NCBI GenBank assembly: GCA_039805725.1 | Contig: JBDLTT010000051.1 | Location: 9,329 to 73,328 of the forward strand | Direction: 5' to 3' | Source: Fluviibacter sp039805725 | GTDB lineage: Bacteria; Pseudomonadota; Gammaproteobacteria; Burkholderiales; Rhodocyclaceae | DNA length: 64,000 bases | In this document: positions 52,594 to 61,044 of the stretch, one piece after another | Layout: each line of letters starts with the position of its first letter | Position numbering within the stretch: position 1 is the stretch's first letter | Position numbers and translations under genes: made by a program | Notes under the pieces: generated by a model | What the model was told of the DNA's origin: nothing | Seen by the model: only the letters and a program-made list of their open reading frames with translations | The model's database searches: none

Positions 52594-53793
52594 ATGACCT
52601 CGATTTTTGCTGATGTCGCACTTGCACCGCGCGACCCGATTCTCGGCCTGACCGAAGCCTTTAATGCGGACAACCGCGCCACCAAGGTTAACCTTGGCGT
52701 CGGCGTCTACTACGACGACAATGGCAAACTGCCGCTGCTCAAAGCCGTGCGCGCCGCCGAAGAAGCCCGCATGCAGAATCCTCCGGCGCGGGGCTATCAG
52801 CCGATCGAAGGCTCGGTCGCCTACGATCAGGCCGTTCAGGCGCTGCTCTTCGGTCACGACACGCAGTTGCTGCGCGACAAACGCGTCATCACCGCCCAGG
52901 CGATTGGGGGTACCGGCGCCCTGAAGATTGGCGCCGACTACCTGAAGCGTTTGGTACCGAATGCCACGGTCTACATCAGCGACCCGTCCTGGGAAAACCA
53001 CCGTGCGTTGTTCGAAGCCGCTGGTTTTCCGGTCAAAACCTACCGCTACTACGATGCCGCAACCCGTGGCGTGAACTTTACCGGCATGCTGGCCGATCTC
53101 AAGGCCATGCCAAAAGATTCGATCGTGCTGCTACACGCCTGCTGCCACAATCCGACTGGTGCCGACCTGAACAACGATCAGTGGGATCAGGTGATCGATG
53201 CCATCCGTGCCAAGGGTTTAATCGCTTTCCTCGACATGGCCTATCAGGGCTTTGCCGAAGGCATCCAGCCAGACGCAATCGTGCTGGACAAGTTTGCCCA
53301 CTCGGGTCTGCAGTTCCTCGTGTCGTCGTCGTTCTCGAAGTCGTTCTCGCTGTATGGCGAACGTGTTGGCGCTCTGTCGATCGTCACCGAATCCGCAGAC
53401 GAATCGGCACGCGTCATGTCACAGCTCAAGCGCGTCATCCGTACCAACTATTCCAACCCGCCGACCCATGGCGCCGCCATCGTCACCGCTGTGCTGACCA
53501 GCCCGGAATTGCGCGTCATGTGGGAGCACGAACTGGGGGAAATGCGGGATCGCATCCGCGCCATGCGCCATGCCCTCGTCGACAAGCTCAAGGCCAAGGG
53601 GGTGAAGCAGGACTTCAGCTTCGTCATTCAGCAACGCGGCATGTTCTCCTACACCGGCCTGTCCGCCGCACAAGTGGATATGCTGCGCGAGAAGTATGGC
53701 ATTTACGCCGTATCGACTGGTCGTATCTGCCTGGCCGCGCTGAACAGCAAGAACATCGACGCCGTGGCCGACGCCATCGCCGCCGTGCTCTAA
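52594..53793 (+). CDS. tyrB: Aromatic-amino-acid / aspartate aminotransferase
   Basis: A 399-residue PLP enzyme of the AspC/TyrB fold-type I group. The start MTSIFADVALAPRDPILGL has GGAG upstream. GYQPIEGSVAYD, CCHNPTGADL, DMAYQGFAEG and the PLP lysine in SSSFSKSFSLYGERVGAL are all present, and the substrate-binding Arg lies near STGRICLAALN. TyrB versus AspC cannot be decided from the sequence. uvrB beside this aminotransferase is also seen in pseudomonads. Confidence 0.93.
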   Translation: MTSIFADVALAPRDPILGLTEAFNADNRATKVNLGVGVYYDDNGKLPLLKAVRAAEEARMQNPPARGYQPIEGSVAYDQAVQALLFGHDTQLLRDKRVITAQAIGGTGALKIGADYLKRLVPNATVYISDPSWENHRALFEAAGFPVKTYRYYDAATRGVNFTGMLADLKAMPKDSIVLLHACCHNPTGADLNNDQWDQVIDAIRAKGLIAFLDMAYQGFAEGIQPDAIVLDKFAHSGLQFLVSSSFSKSFSLYGERVGALSIVTESADESARVMSQLKRVIRTNYSNPPTHGAAIVTAVLTSPELRVMWEHELGEMRDRIRAMRHALVDKLKAKGVKQDFSFVIQQRGMFSYTGLSAAQVDMLREKYGIYAVSTGRICLAALNSKNIDAVADAIAAVL

Positions 53794-53816
53794 CCGCGTT
53801 CATTCACTGCGACACC

Positions 53817-53842
53817 AAAACGCACCTTCGGGTGCGTTTTTT
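53817..53842 (+). terminator. Terminator of the aminotransferase gene
   Basis: CGCACC-TTCG-GGTGCG with a stable UUCG loop is preceded by AAAA and followed by six T residues. It overlaps the stop codon of the convergent PLD gene by two bases. Confidence 0.92.
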
Positions 53843-54395
53843 ATGGACGGTCTTTCGGACGATAGGTCTGTGAATGACGCTGGTGCTTCTGCCAGTTTTG
53901 CAGATACTTGTCGGCAACCGGTCCGGATTCAATGATCACGATGTTTTCTGCATTACTCCTCTCGGCGGCGCGGGTGAAGTTGTAGCTCCCCGTAATGACT
54001 ACCTTGCCGTCGATGATCATGATCTTGTTATGGGCGATCGCATGACGGTCGTCGATCAGCGTCGGAATCCCCGCATGGCTGGCATAGTCTGCCGCCGAAT
54101 ACTTCTGGGTACGATTGCTCTTATCCAGCAGCAGCATCACATCGACGCCCCGCACTTGCGCATCGGCCAGCGCCTGCACGATCACCGGGTTCGTAAATGA
54201 GTAGGCCTGCACCCGGATCTCGCGCTTCGCGGTGCCGATCTCTTCCGTGATGGCGCTTTCCACCATGTGGCCCGGCGTGAAATAAGCGCGAATTCTGGTA
54301 ACAGGCACTTCCACCGCCGCCTCGTTCGTCTGGGCGATGCTCATGACAGGGAAGATGCATAGAAGCAACCGCCCGATCCAGAATGGCCGTTTCAT
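53841..54395 (-). CDS. Phospholipase D-family periplasmic endonuclease (Nuc type)
   Basis: A 184-residue secreted protein with a signal peptide (LLLCIFPVMSIA) and a single HKD motif, HNKIMIIDGKVVITGSYNFT. One-HKD PLD proteins such as Nuc dimerise to form an active site and cut DNA without metal ions. It follows the ankyrin gene by 10 bp and is likely read with tatD, itself from a nuclease family. The role may be nutrient DNA use or defence; phospholipase activity is less likely. Confidence 0.88.
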   Translation of the reverse strand: MKRPFWIGRLLLCIFPVMSIAQTNEAAVEVPVTRIRAYFTPGHMVESAITEEIGTAKREIRVQAYSFTNPVIVQALADAQVRGVDVMLLLDKSNRTQKYSAADYASHAGIPTLIDDRHAIAHNKIMIIDGKVVITGSYNFTRAAERSNAENIVIIESGPVADKYLQNWQKHQRHSQTYRPKDRP

Positions 54396-54405
54396 GGCAG
54401 CAGCG

Positions 54406-55161
54406 TCATTTCTTCTGAGTGGGCGGCGAACTTGATGAAAGCGGCATCATGGCCTTTTCCGTATCCGTCACCAACTCGTCCTCGGGCGGATCTACATAAG
54501 GCTCAGCGAGAACCGCTGAACGGCCAAAGCCGACCTTGGCCTGAGCCTGCATCACCTTCTCGGCAATATCGGTATTTCCCGCCTTTAACGCCCAGTCGAC
54601 CGCGCTCTCACCGCCTTTTGTCCAGGTCGGGTCGGCGCCGGCCTCTAGCAATCGGTCCACCATCTCCTCCTGACCCTGCTGGGCGGCGATCATCAGTGCA
54701 GATGCCTGACTGGGGTTGTTGCCATTCACATCGGCGCCCTTGGCCATCAGGTAATCAAAGACTTCCAGATTTTTGCCATAGACGGCATAACTTAGTGGCT
54801 GCCATCCCTGCTTGCGGTTCACGGGCACACCGGCTTCTATCATCTGTTTGACGATCGACAGGTTGCCCTTGATGGCGCCGTAATTCAGCGCATCGTCCCC
54901 CACCTTATTACGGCCCATCGGATTGGCGCCGCCTTTCAGCAGGACGGCCACCACGTTGGCATTGCTGTTGGCGGCGGCGTGCACCAGTAGACTATTGCCC
55001 TGACGATCCGTGTAGTTCGGATCAAAGCCCTCGGCCAGACCTTCCTTCACCGTGTCAGCATCCCCCCCCTTGGCCGCCGCCACCATGTTGTCGGGCGAGG
55101 GTGCCGCCCAGACGGTCGCCGCCAGGAAGATACCGCATAGCCAAAGGCTTAATGTCTTCAT
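54406..55161 (-). CDS. Secreted ankyrin-repeat protein
   Basis: A 251-residue protein with a signal peptide (LSLWLCGIFLAATVWA-AP) and about five ankyrin repeats, for example GNSLLVHAAANSNANVVAVL and ALMIAAQQGQEEMVDRLLEA, followed by an unstructured Pro/Ser tail. Periplasmic ankyrin proteins usually bind a partner protein. The ATG overlaps the tatD stop (ATGA), and the PLD nuclease follows, so it may bind or inhibit that nuclease; this is inference. Confidence 0.88.
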   Translation of the reverse strand: MKTLSLWLCGIFLAATVWAAPSPDNMVAAAKGGDADTVKEGLAEGFDPNYTDRQGNSLLVHAAANSNANVVAVLLKGGANPMGRNKVGDDALNYGAIKGNLSIVKQMIEAGVPVNRKQGWQPLSYAVYGKNLEVFDYLMAKGADVNGNNPSQASALMIAAQQGQEEMVDRLLEAGADPTWTKGGESAVDWALKAGNTDIAEKVMQAQAKVGFGRSAVLAEPYVDPPEDELVTDTEKAMMPLSSSSPPTQKK

Positions 55162-55958
55162 GCCGCAATCCTTGGTGCGAGCACGGCCGCAGCCGCCGGG
55201 AACAAGGTCAGGAAGTTACGACTCGTTGCCGCAGCCACCTCCTCCAGTGATATCTGACGCAAATTGGCAATCGCTTCAGCCACGTGTTTCACATAGGCCG
55301 GTTCGTTAGGCTTGCCACGAAAGGGTACGGGCGCCAGATACGGCGCATCAGTCTCCACCAGCAGGCGATCCAAGGGTATGGCGCGCGCGACTTCCTGCAC
55401 CTGCTCGGCTTTCTTGAAGCTCACAATGCCCGACAGCGAGATGTAAAAGCCCAGCTCGATGCCAGCCTGAGCCACGGCCAGTGATTCGGTAAAGCAGTGG
55501 AGGATGCCCCCCACCTCTGACGCACCCTCTTCCTTCAAGATCGCCAGCGTATCTTCCGAGGCTTCCCGGGTATGAATGATCAGCGGCTTTTTGAGTGCTC
55601 GCGCCGCACGAATATGAACGCGAAATCGTTCACGCTGCCACTCAGGGCGATCCTTGTGCCAGTGGTAATCCAGGCCGGTCTCGCCAATGGCCAGCACCTT
55701 GGGGTTTGAACCTAATTCGCAAAGAATGGCCTCATCCGGCTCCTGATGATCCGCGTATTCCGGATGCACCCCCACCGAGGCAAAGATCTGCGGGTATGCA
55801 TGCGCGATTGCCAGAACTTGCGGCGCCTCTTCCAGCGTCACGCCAATCGTCATGCAACCGGCAATACCGTTGGCTTCCATCGCCGTCAGTACTTCCGGCA
55901 ACCGGTTGGAGAGCCCATCAAAATCCAGATGGCAATGGGAGTCGATTAATTTGGTCAT
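55158..55958 (-). CDS. tatD: TatD-family metal-dependent deoxyribonuclease (YcfH-like)
   Basis: A 266-residue TIM-barrel hydrolase. The metal ligands are in LIDSHCHLDF, IGETGLDYHWH, PLIIHTREA and LVETDAPYLAP. It is the holB-linked YcfH/TatD homolog found in most gammaproteobacteria. It follows holB by six bases. Confidence 0.94.
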   Translation of the reverse strand: MTKLIDSHCHLDFDGLSNRLPEVLTAMEANGIAGCMTIGVTLEEAPQVLAIAHAYPQIFASVGVHPEYADHQEPDEAILCELGSNPKVLAIGETGLDYHWHKDRPEWQRERFRVHIRAARALKKPLIIHTREASEDTLAILKEEGASEVGGILHCFTESLAVAQAGIELGFYISLSGIVSFKKAEQVQEVARAIPLDRLLVETDAPYLAPVPFRGKPNEPAYVKHVAEAIANLRQISLEEVAAATSRNFLTLFPAAAAVLAPRIAA

Positions 55959-55964
55959 AGGAAA

Positions 55965-57059
55965 TCAGGCATGGGTTTCAAACAAGCCCACCGCGCGCGA
56001 AAAAATTGATTCCAGAAAAAGTCGGATGTTAACCGGATGCGAACTTAGACGGCGCGCCTCCAGTAACACCTCGGGGAAACGTGCAAGTGCTTCATCGTTA
56101 ATTCGTGCCGTGAGCTTTTCAAAGGCAGCCTGCAGCTCGGGGAAGGCCTTTGCTGGCGACCCCAATCGCACCAGTTGCAGATCAAGAGCCCAGCGTTGCA
56201 ACCAATCAATCAATTGCGCCAGTCGCAACCCCGATTGATCCCCTTTGATTAAGGATTCGCACGAACGCGCCAAGGCGAGCGGGTCGAGGCGTTCGCCCAG
56301 CGGTAATTGCGCCAGGAGCGCCTCGAGAATCGCCACTTCCGCAATGGCGTCATCCGTCGCCGCCGGATCCTTCTTCGCAGCTTGCGCCAGTGCCAAAGCA
56401 AAACGCAACGCCCCGGCACAGCGGTTCAACCACAAGGCCCCATCCTGGGAGGAGATACCCATCGCTTTCAATTGCGATAACGCCACCGGTAACTCTGGCA
56501 CACGCATGGGCACGGCGCGCATCCGGCTGCGCACCGTTGGCAATAGTCGCTCGGCGGCATGACTCACCAGTAGAAAATGCACTCCTTCGGGCGGCTCTTC
56601 CAATGATTTCAGCAAGGCATTGGCCGTGGCTTCATTCATGGCTTCGGCCGGTTCGATCAGAATCACCCGGCGACCACGGTGGCTGCCGACCTGAATAAAC
56701 GACTCTAGCGCCCGCACCTGATCGATCCGGATCTGCTCGCTCTTCTTGCGATCGGCCTTCGCCGAGCCTTTGCCCTCATCCTCACCAGTGACTTCATCTT
56801 CATAGGCCTCCGGGCGAATGCGACGAAAATCCGGATGGTTACCTGAGGCGTGCCAGGTACACGCGGTACACGAGCCGCAGGCAGTGCCATCATCACGCGG
56901 TGTATCGCAGAGCAAACTCAACGCCAGCACTTCGGCAAAGGCCAGCTTGCCGATACCGGCGGGTCCGGTCAGTAACAACGCGTGCGGCAATCGTCCGTCC
57001 TGGCGTGCCCGCTGAAGCTGCGTCCAGGCACCCGGGTGAATGTCGTGCCAGACGATCAT
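55965..57059 (-). CDS. holB: DNA polymerase III delta' subunit
   Basis: A 364-residue clamp-loader subunit. The N-terminal AAA+ domain has GPAGIGKLAFAEVLALSLLC, with a complete P-loop lysine that many delta' subunits lack, and a zinc module (C-x-SC-x2-C, ACGSCTAC). The sensor region TVRSRMRAVPM replaces the usual SRC arginine-finger motif with SRM. An acidic insert near residue 90 (EVTGEDEGKG) is strain-like. It overlaps tmk by four bases. Confidence 0.94.
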   Translation of the reverse strand: MIVWHDIHPGAWTQLQRARQDGRLPHALLLTGPAGIGKLAFAEVLALSLLCDTPRDDGTACGSCTACTWHASGNHPDFRRIRPEAYEDEVTGEDEGKGSAKADRKKSEQIRIDQVRALESFIQVGSHRGRRVILIEPAEAMNEATANALLKSLEEPPEGVHFLLVSHAAERLLPTVRSRMRAVPMRVPELPVALSQLKAMGISSQDGALWLNRCAGALRFALALAQAAKKDPAATDDAIAEVAILEALLAQLPLGERLDPLALARSCESLIKGDQSGLRLAQLIDWLQRWALDLQLVRLGSPAKAFPELQAAFEKLTARINDEALARFPEVLLEARRLSSHPVNIRLFLESIFSRAVGLFETHA

Positions 57060-57688
57060 ACGCGGCTATCCTCCACCAGCAGATCATTCAGTGCAGCAAG
57101 AATCTGCGCGCGCACTTCGGGCATTGGCACATCGGAGGCAACAAGACGGATCCGTTGCGGATGCGCAGCTGCGCGGGCGTGATACGCATCGCGCACGCGC
57201 TGATGGAAATCTGCTGCCTCGCGTTCAAACCGATCAAGCACGCGTGTATCGTGCAGCCGCGCTTGCGCTGTCGCTACCGACACATCAAACAGAATCGTGC
57301 GATCCGGCTGCAGACCCGCCTGCACCCAATCTTCTAAGGCCATGAACTTGCGTTCCGGCACCCCGCGGCCACCCACCTGATACGCATAGGTCGCATCCGA
57401 GAATCGATCCGAGATGACCCAGGCGCCACGTGACAGCGCCGGACGAATCACCGTCGCCAGGTGTTCTGCACGCGCGGCAAACATGAGCATCATCTCGGTC
57501 TCAGGCGACATCGGCTCGTTGAGCAGCAATGTGCGCAACGATTCTCCCAGCGGCGTCCCACCCGGTTCACGCGTCACGATCACCGAATGCCCCAGGTCGC
57601 TCAGGTATTCACGTAACCATTCGATATGCGAGCTCTTACCCGCACCATCGATCCCCTCAACGGTAATAAAGCGACCCGACTGCGACAT
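57056..57688 (-). CDS. tmk: Thymidylate kinase
   Basis: A 210-residue enzyme phosphorylating dTMP for DNA synthesis. The P-loop is VEGIDGAGKSSHIEWL, with REPGGTPLGE and the DR motif ISDRFSDATYAYQ. The ATG at 57686-57688 is used here; an in-frame TTG at 57700 overlaps the mltG stop (TTGA) and has a better-placed GGGGA ribosome-binding site, so the true start may be there. Confidence 0.95.
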   Translation of the reverse strand: MSQSGRFITVEGIDGAGKSSHIEWLREYLSDLGHSVIVTREPGGTPLGESLRTLLLNEPMSPETEMMLMFAARAEHLATVIRPALSRGAWVISDRFSDATYAYQVGGRGVPERKFMALEDWVQAGLQPDRTILFDVSVATAQARLHDTRVLDRFEREAADFHQRVRDAYHARAAAHPQRIRLVASDVPMPEVRAQILAALNDLLVEDSRV

Positions 57689-57696
57689 GTTCTTGC

Positions 57697-58692
57697 TCAA
57701 GGCTTTCCCCGTTGATATTGATTGACGGCCTGGTTGTGTGAATCCAGACTTGCCGAAAAATGACTGGTGCCGTCCCCACGCGCCACAAAATAGAGCGCAT
57801 CGGTGGCGGCCGGATGGGCCGCTGCCTGCAGCGACGCCTGCCCCGGCATACAGATCGGGGTCGGCGGCAAACCCGTGCGGGTATAGGTATTGTGCGGCGT
57901 ATCGCGTTGTAGGTCACCCTTGCGCAAGTTGCCGTCGAAACGTTCGCCCATGCCATAGATCACCGTCGGGTCGGTCTGCAGACGCATCCCTTTACGCAAA
58001 CGATTTACAAAAACCCCGGCAATCTGCGCCCGATCTGCCGCAGCGCCGGTTTCCCTCTCGACGATCGACGCCAGAATCAGTAATTCATACGGCGTCTTCA
58101 ATGGCAGATTGGCATCCCGGCCTTGCCACACGGCATCCAGTTGCTTCTGCATTGCTGTCATGGCCCGGCTCAGTACTTCCAGATCTTCCGAACGTTTATC
58201 AAAGCGATAGGTATCGGGAAAGAACCAGCCTTCTGGTTTTCGGTCCTGCACCCCCAGCTTGGCCATTACGGCCTGGTCACTCAGCGCCTGCGTCGTGTGT
58301 ACCAAGTCCGGCTGCGCATTCAGCTTCGCGCGTAATTCGCGGAAGCTGATCCCTTCGACAAACAGCACCTCGCCCTGGCTGGTATCACCGCTCGACAATT
58401 TGCGCAGCAGCGTCCATAAAGAAATGCCCTGATCAAACTCATAGCTACCGGCTTTAATGCTTGTCGACAAACCAGCTACCCGACCCACGCCGGAAATAAT
58501 CCACGGCGACACCTGCACCCCACCGGCATGAAGCGATTGCGCGGCAACCTTCAACGACGCGCCCGGCGGTACGCGCACGAGCAATTTCGGCTCGCTGAGC
58601 GGCACCGGCCACCAGACCAATACGCAAAAACCAACCGCGAGCAATAACCCTGCGGCGAAGTACAGTTTGGTCAATCTGGTCAATTGCGTCAT
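57697..58692 (-). CDS. mltG: Endolytic murein transglycosylase MltG
   Basis: A 331-residue inner-membrane lytic transglycosylase that sets glycan-strand length. One N-terminal TM (LYFAAGLLLAVGFCVLVWW), a LysM-like region and the YceG domain follow. The catalytic Glu is in LILASIVERETGAAADR, with NPYNTY-like TPHNTYTRTGLPPTPI. It heads the mltG-tmk-holB-tatD-ankyrin-PLD run. pabC and pilZ, often in this operon, are absent. Confidence 0.95.
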   Translation of the reverse strand: MTQLTRLTKLYFAAGLLLAVGFCVLVWWPVPLSEPKLLVRVPPGASLKVAAQSLHAGGVQVSPWIISGVGRVAGLSTSIKAGSYEFDQGISLWTLLRKLSSGDTSQGEVLFVEGISFRELRAKLNAQPDLVHTTQALSDQAVMAKLGVQDRKPEGWFFPDTYRFDKRSEDLEVLSRAMTAMQKQLDAVWQGRDANLPLKTPYELLILASIVERETGAAADRAQIAGVFVNRLRKGMRLQTDPTVIYGMGERFDGNLRKGDLQRDTPHNTYTRTGLPPTPICMPGQASLQAAAHPAATDALYFVARGDGTSHFSASLDSHNQAVNQYQRGKP

Positions 58693-58699
58693 AGCCTCT

Positions 58700-58705
58700 T
58701 ATGAT
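58700..58705 (+). promoter_or_regulatory. Candidate -10 of ygfZ, possibly leaderless
   Basis: TATGAT lies six bases before the ygfZ ATG, inside a divergent gap of only 19 bp. The predicted transcription start coincides with the start codon. No strong -35 is seen. Confidence 0.35.
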
Positions 58706-58711
58706 ACCAAT

Positions 58712-59626
58712 ATGAACACACCGATCCTGATCTCCCTGCCCCATCTGACCGCCCTAGAACTCACCGGAGAAGACGCTCAGAGCTTCCTGCACGCCCAAGT
58801 GCCCAGTGACGTACGCCAACTCAATGCCGAGAAGGCGCAAATCTCGGGCTGGTGTACGGCCAAGGGTCGCCTGCTCACCACCTTTGTGATCTGGCCCGTG
58901 GCCAACGGCTACCGCCTCATTCTGGCCAGCGATGTGGCGGATGCCATCGCCAAACGACTCAAGATGTACATCCTGCGTCTCAAGGTTCAAGTCTCGCGAC
59001 TCGAAGACCCCATCTTCGGCTTACTGAATCCACCGGTTGCCTTGGGCGCACTCAGTGTGCCTACCGAGTCCTGGCAAGTCAGTCAGCACGACGGCGTCAC
59101 CGCCATTCGACTCGATAGCACCCGGGTCCTGCTCACGGGCACTCAAACGGCGCTGGCTGCCGTCACCAGCGGCCTACCAACGGGCCAGAGCGAGGCCTGG
59201 CTGCGTGCTGACATCGCTCAGGGCTTCCCGTTGGTGACCCAAGCCACCAGCGAGCACTACGTACCGCAGATGGTGAACCTCGACAAACTGGGCGGCGTCA
59301 GCTTCAAAAAAGGCTGCTACCCGGGCCAGGAAATTGTCGCCCGCACCCATTACCTGGGCAAAATCAAACGCCACCTCTATCGCGTGAAGGCCGCGCAACC
59401 GCTGGCCGCCGGTAGCGAAGTGCGCTCGGCCGTGCTCAATGGCCAGGCCTGTGGTAGCTTGGTCAATACTGCGCCCACCGACGCTGGCAACGACTGGCTG
59501 GCACTCGCTGTCCTGCAGAAAGACGCCATCGCTGGCGCGATCTTTCTGGAAACCGACCAGGGGCGTATCGAACTCACGTTGATCGACGAAGTCATGCCAG
59601 CACCAGAATCAGACCAACCGGCCTGA
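58712..59626 (+). CDS. ygfZ: Folate-binding Fe-S repair protein YgfZ
   Basis: A 304-residue tetrahydrofolate-binding protein that supports Fe-S enzymes under oxidative stress. The signature Cys motif is FKKGCYPGQEIVARTHY. The aminomethyltransferase-like fold has SFLHAQVPSDVRQL and GWCTAKGRLLTTF. The ATG at 58712 gives the right length; the frame begins 15 codons earlier inside mltG. No ribosome-binding site is visible. Confidence 0.95.
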   Translation: MNTPILISLPHLTALELTGEDAQSFLHAQVPSDVRQLNAEKAQISGWCTAKGRLLTTFVIWPVANGYRLILASDVADAIAKRLKMYILRLKVQVSRLEDPIFGLLNPPVALGALSVPTESWQVSQHDGVTAIRLDSTRVLLTGTQTALAAVTSGLPTGQSEAWLRADIAQGFPLVTQATSEHYVPQMVNLDKLGGVSFKKGCYPGQEIVARTHYLGKIKRHLYRVKAAQPLAAGSEVRSAVLNGQACGSLVNTAPTDAGNDWLALAVLQKDAIAGAIFLETDQGRIELTLIDEVMPAPESDQPA

Positions 59627-59636
59627 TCCAGATAAT

Positions 59637-60119
59637 TTAGTCATCGCGAATCAGCACCGGAGTGCCCACCGGCACCCGGTCGAACAGTTCCACCATATCG
59701 CGATTCGCCATACGCACGCAGCCGTGCGAACCGGGAACACCCAGCGTCGTCTCATCCGGTGTCCCATGGATATACACATAGCGCCGCATCGTATCCACCT
59801 GCCCACCGCGGTTAATGCCCGGCTCCTCACCACACAGCCAGAGGATGCGCGTCAGAATCCAGTCTTTGCCCGGTTGTGCCGCCATCAGTTCCGGCGTACA
59901 GATCTCGCCCGTTGGCCGGCGACCGCGCAGCACCGCCCCCAGCGGTAACCCATCGCCAATGCGGGCACGAATGCGGTGACGTCCGCGCGGCGTCTGATAA
60001 CTCCCCATCTGCTCACCAGCGCCCTTGGCCGCTGTGGATACACGATAACGCTTGATCACGTCACCCGCGTCATCGAGTAGCGTCAGCGTCTGGTCGCCAA
60101 TAGACACCTCAATCCGCAT
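59637..60119 (-). CDS. L,D-transpeptidase-fold (YkuD) protein without signal peptide
   Basis: A 160-residue protein with the YkuD catalytic signature: VYIHGTPDETTLGVPGSHGC followed by VRM, so the active-site Cys, His and Arg are present. Known L,D-transpeptidases are exported, but neither the ATG at 60119 nor a GTG 13 codons upstream gives a signal peptide or TM segment. It may act in the cytoplasm or leave by another route. It overlaps the tadA end by 11 bases, so it is read with tadA. Confidence 0.85.
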   Translation of the reverse strand: MRIEVSIGDQTLTLLDDAGDVIKRYRVSTAAKGAGEQMGSYQTPRGRHRIRARIGDGLPLGAVLRGRRPTGEICTPELMAAQPGKDWILTRILWLCGEEPGINRGGQVDTMRRYVYIHGTPDETTLGVPGSHGCVRMANRDMVELFDRVPVGTPVLIRDD

Positions 60120-60615
60120 CGTGCTTCCCGGCATCGCGTAGATCACGTGCTTCGGCACGGCGGCGCTGAAAGAAAGATGCGATTAGCGCCGCACTCTCTT
60201 CAGCCATCAATCCGCCCTCCACCGCGGCATGATGATTCAACCGGGCTTCAGCAAACAGATCGACCACGCTGCCACAGGCACCGGTCTTGGGTTCTTTCGT
60301 GCCATACACCACACGGCCAATCCGCGCATGCTGGATCGCGCCAGCGCACATGGCGCAGGGTTCTACCGTCACATACAAGGTTGCGCCCGGCAATCGGTAG
60401 TTACCCAGGTGCACCGCGGCATCGCGCAATGCCATCACCTCGGCGTGCGCCGTCGGGTCATGCTTGCCAATCGGCTGATTGAAGCCCCGCCCGACGATCT
60501 GCCCATCGAGCACGACCACGGCACCCACCGGTACTTCGTCGTGTTCGGCACCGGATCGCGCCAGCATCAGCGCCTCACTCATAAAGCGCACATCGTCTTC
60601 AGGCATACCAGCCAT
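60109..60615 (-). CDS. tadA: tRNA-specific adenosine deaminase
   Basis: A 168-residue deaminase that makes inosine at position 34 of tRNA-Arg(ACG). Zinc ligands and the catalytic Glu are in DPTAHAEVMALRDA and TVEPCAMCAGAIQHARI, with VVYGTKEPKTGACGS. The ATG at 60613-60615 overlaps the preceding stop (TGATG). The C-terminal FFQRRR helix is typical. Confidence 0.96.
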   Translation of the reverse strand: MAGMPEDDVRFMSEALMLARSGAEHDEVPVGAVVVLDGQIVGRGFNQPIGKHDPTAHAEVMALRDAAVHLGNYRLPGATLYVTVEPCAMCAGAIQHARIGRVVYGTKEPKTGACGSVVDLFAEARLNHHAAVEGGLMAEESAALIASFFQRRRAEARDLRDAGKHDAD

Positions 60616-60983
60616 CACTCGTCGTCTTCAATGTGCAGCTTGTGCAGAAAACGGTGAATCACCGGTGTAAAGGCAATCGCGGTGGCCACGATCAGGATCA
60701 AGCCACAGAACAAGGCGTAAAAACCCTCAAAAAGCTTGCCGTAAACGGTGGTCGGTGCATCAAGCACGCCCATGCCCGACATGATCATCGTCGTATTCAC
60801 AAAGGCGTCTAGCCAAGGGATGTCTTCCAGATAGTGATAGCCCGCCATCCCTGTAAAGAGGGTTGTCAGCACAATCAGCGTGCCAAAAAACATCGAACGA
60901 AACACACGACCGGCGAACACCCGGCTCGACGCCAGGGGTTCGGTCAATCTTTCCAGGGCAACAATTTCGGGAATACGCATCAT
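60615..60983 (-). CDS. 2TM channel-like membrane protein with SGMG filter
   Basis: A 122-residue protein with a pore-loop channel layout: TM1 (about 30-50), a pore helix (WLDAFVNTTMIM), a filter-like turn (SGMG, residues 69-72), then TTVYGKLFEGFYALFCGLIL as TM2 (about 83-106). The order and the TT-x2-GK-x-F-x2-FYALF pattern resemble K+ channels such as KcsA, but the filter is M-S-G-M-G-V in place of T-V-G-Y-G-D. I do not know its ion. It lies upstream of tadA and divergent from the TSUP gene. Confidence 0.75.
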   Translation of the reverse strand: MMRIPEIVALERLTEPLASSRVFAGRVFRSMFFGTLIVLTTLFTGMAGYHYLEDIPWLDAFVNTTMIMSGMGVLDAPTTVYGKLFEGFYALFCGLILIVATAIAFTPVIHRFLHKLHIEDDE

Positions 60984-61044
60984 CAGGCCGGGGCAATTTG
61001 AACTGATCCCTATAATAACGGCTAATTAATCGTTTGATCACGCC

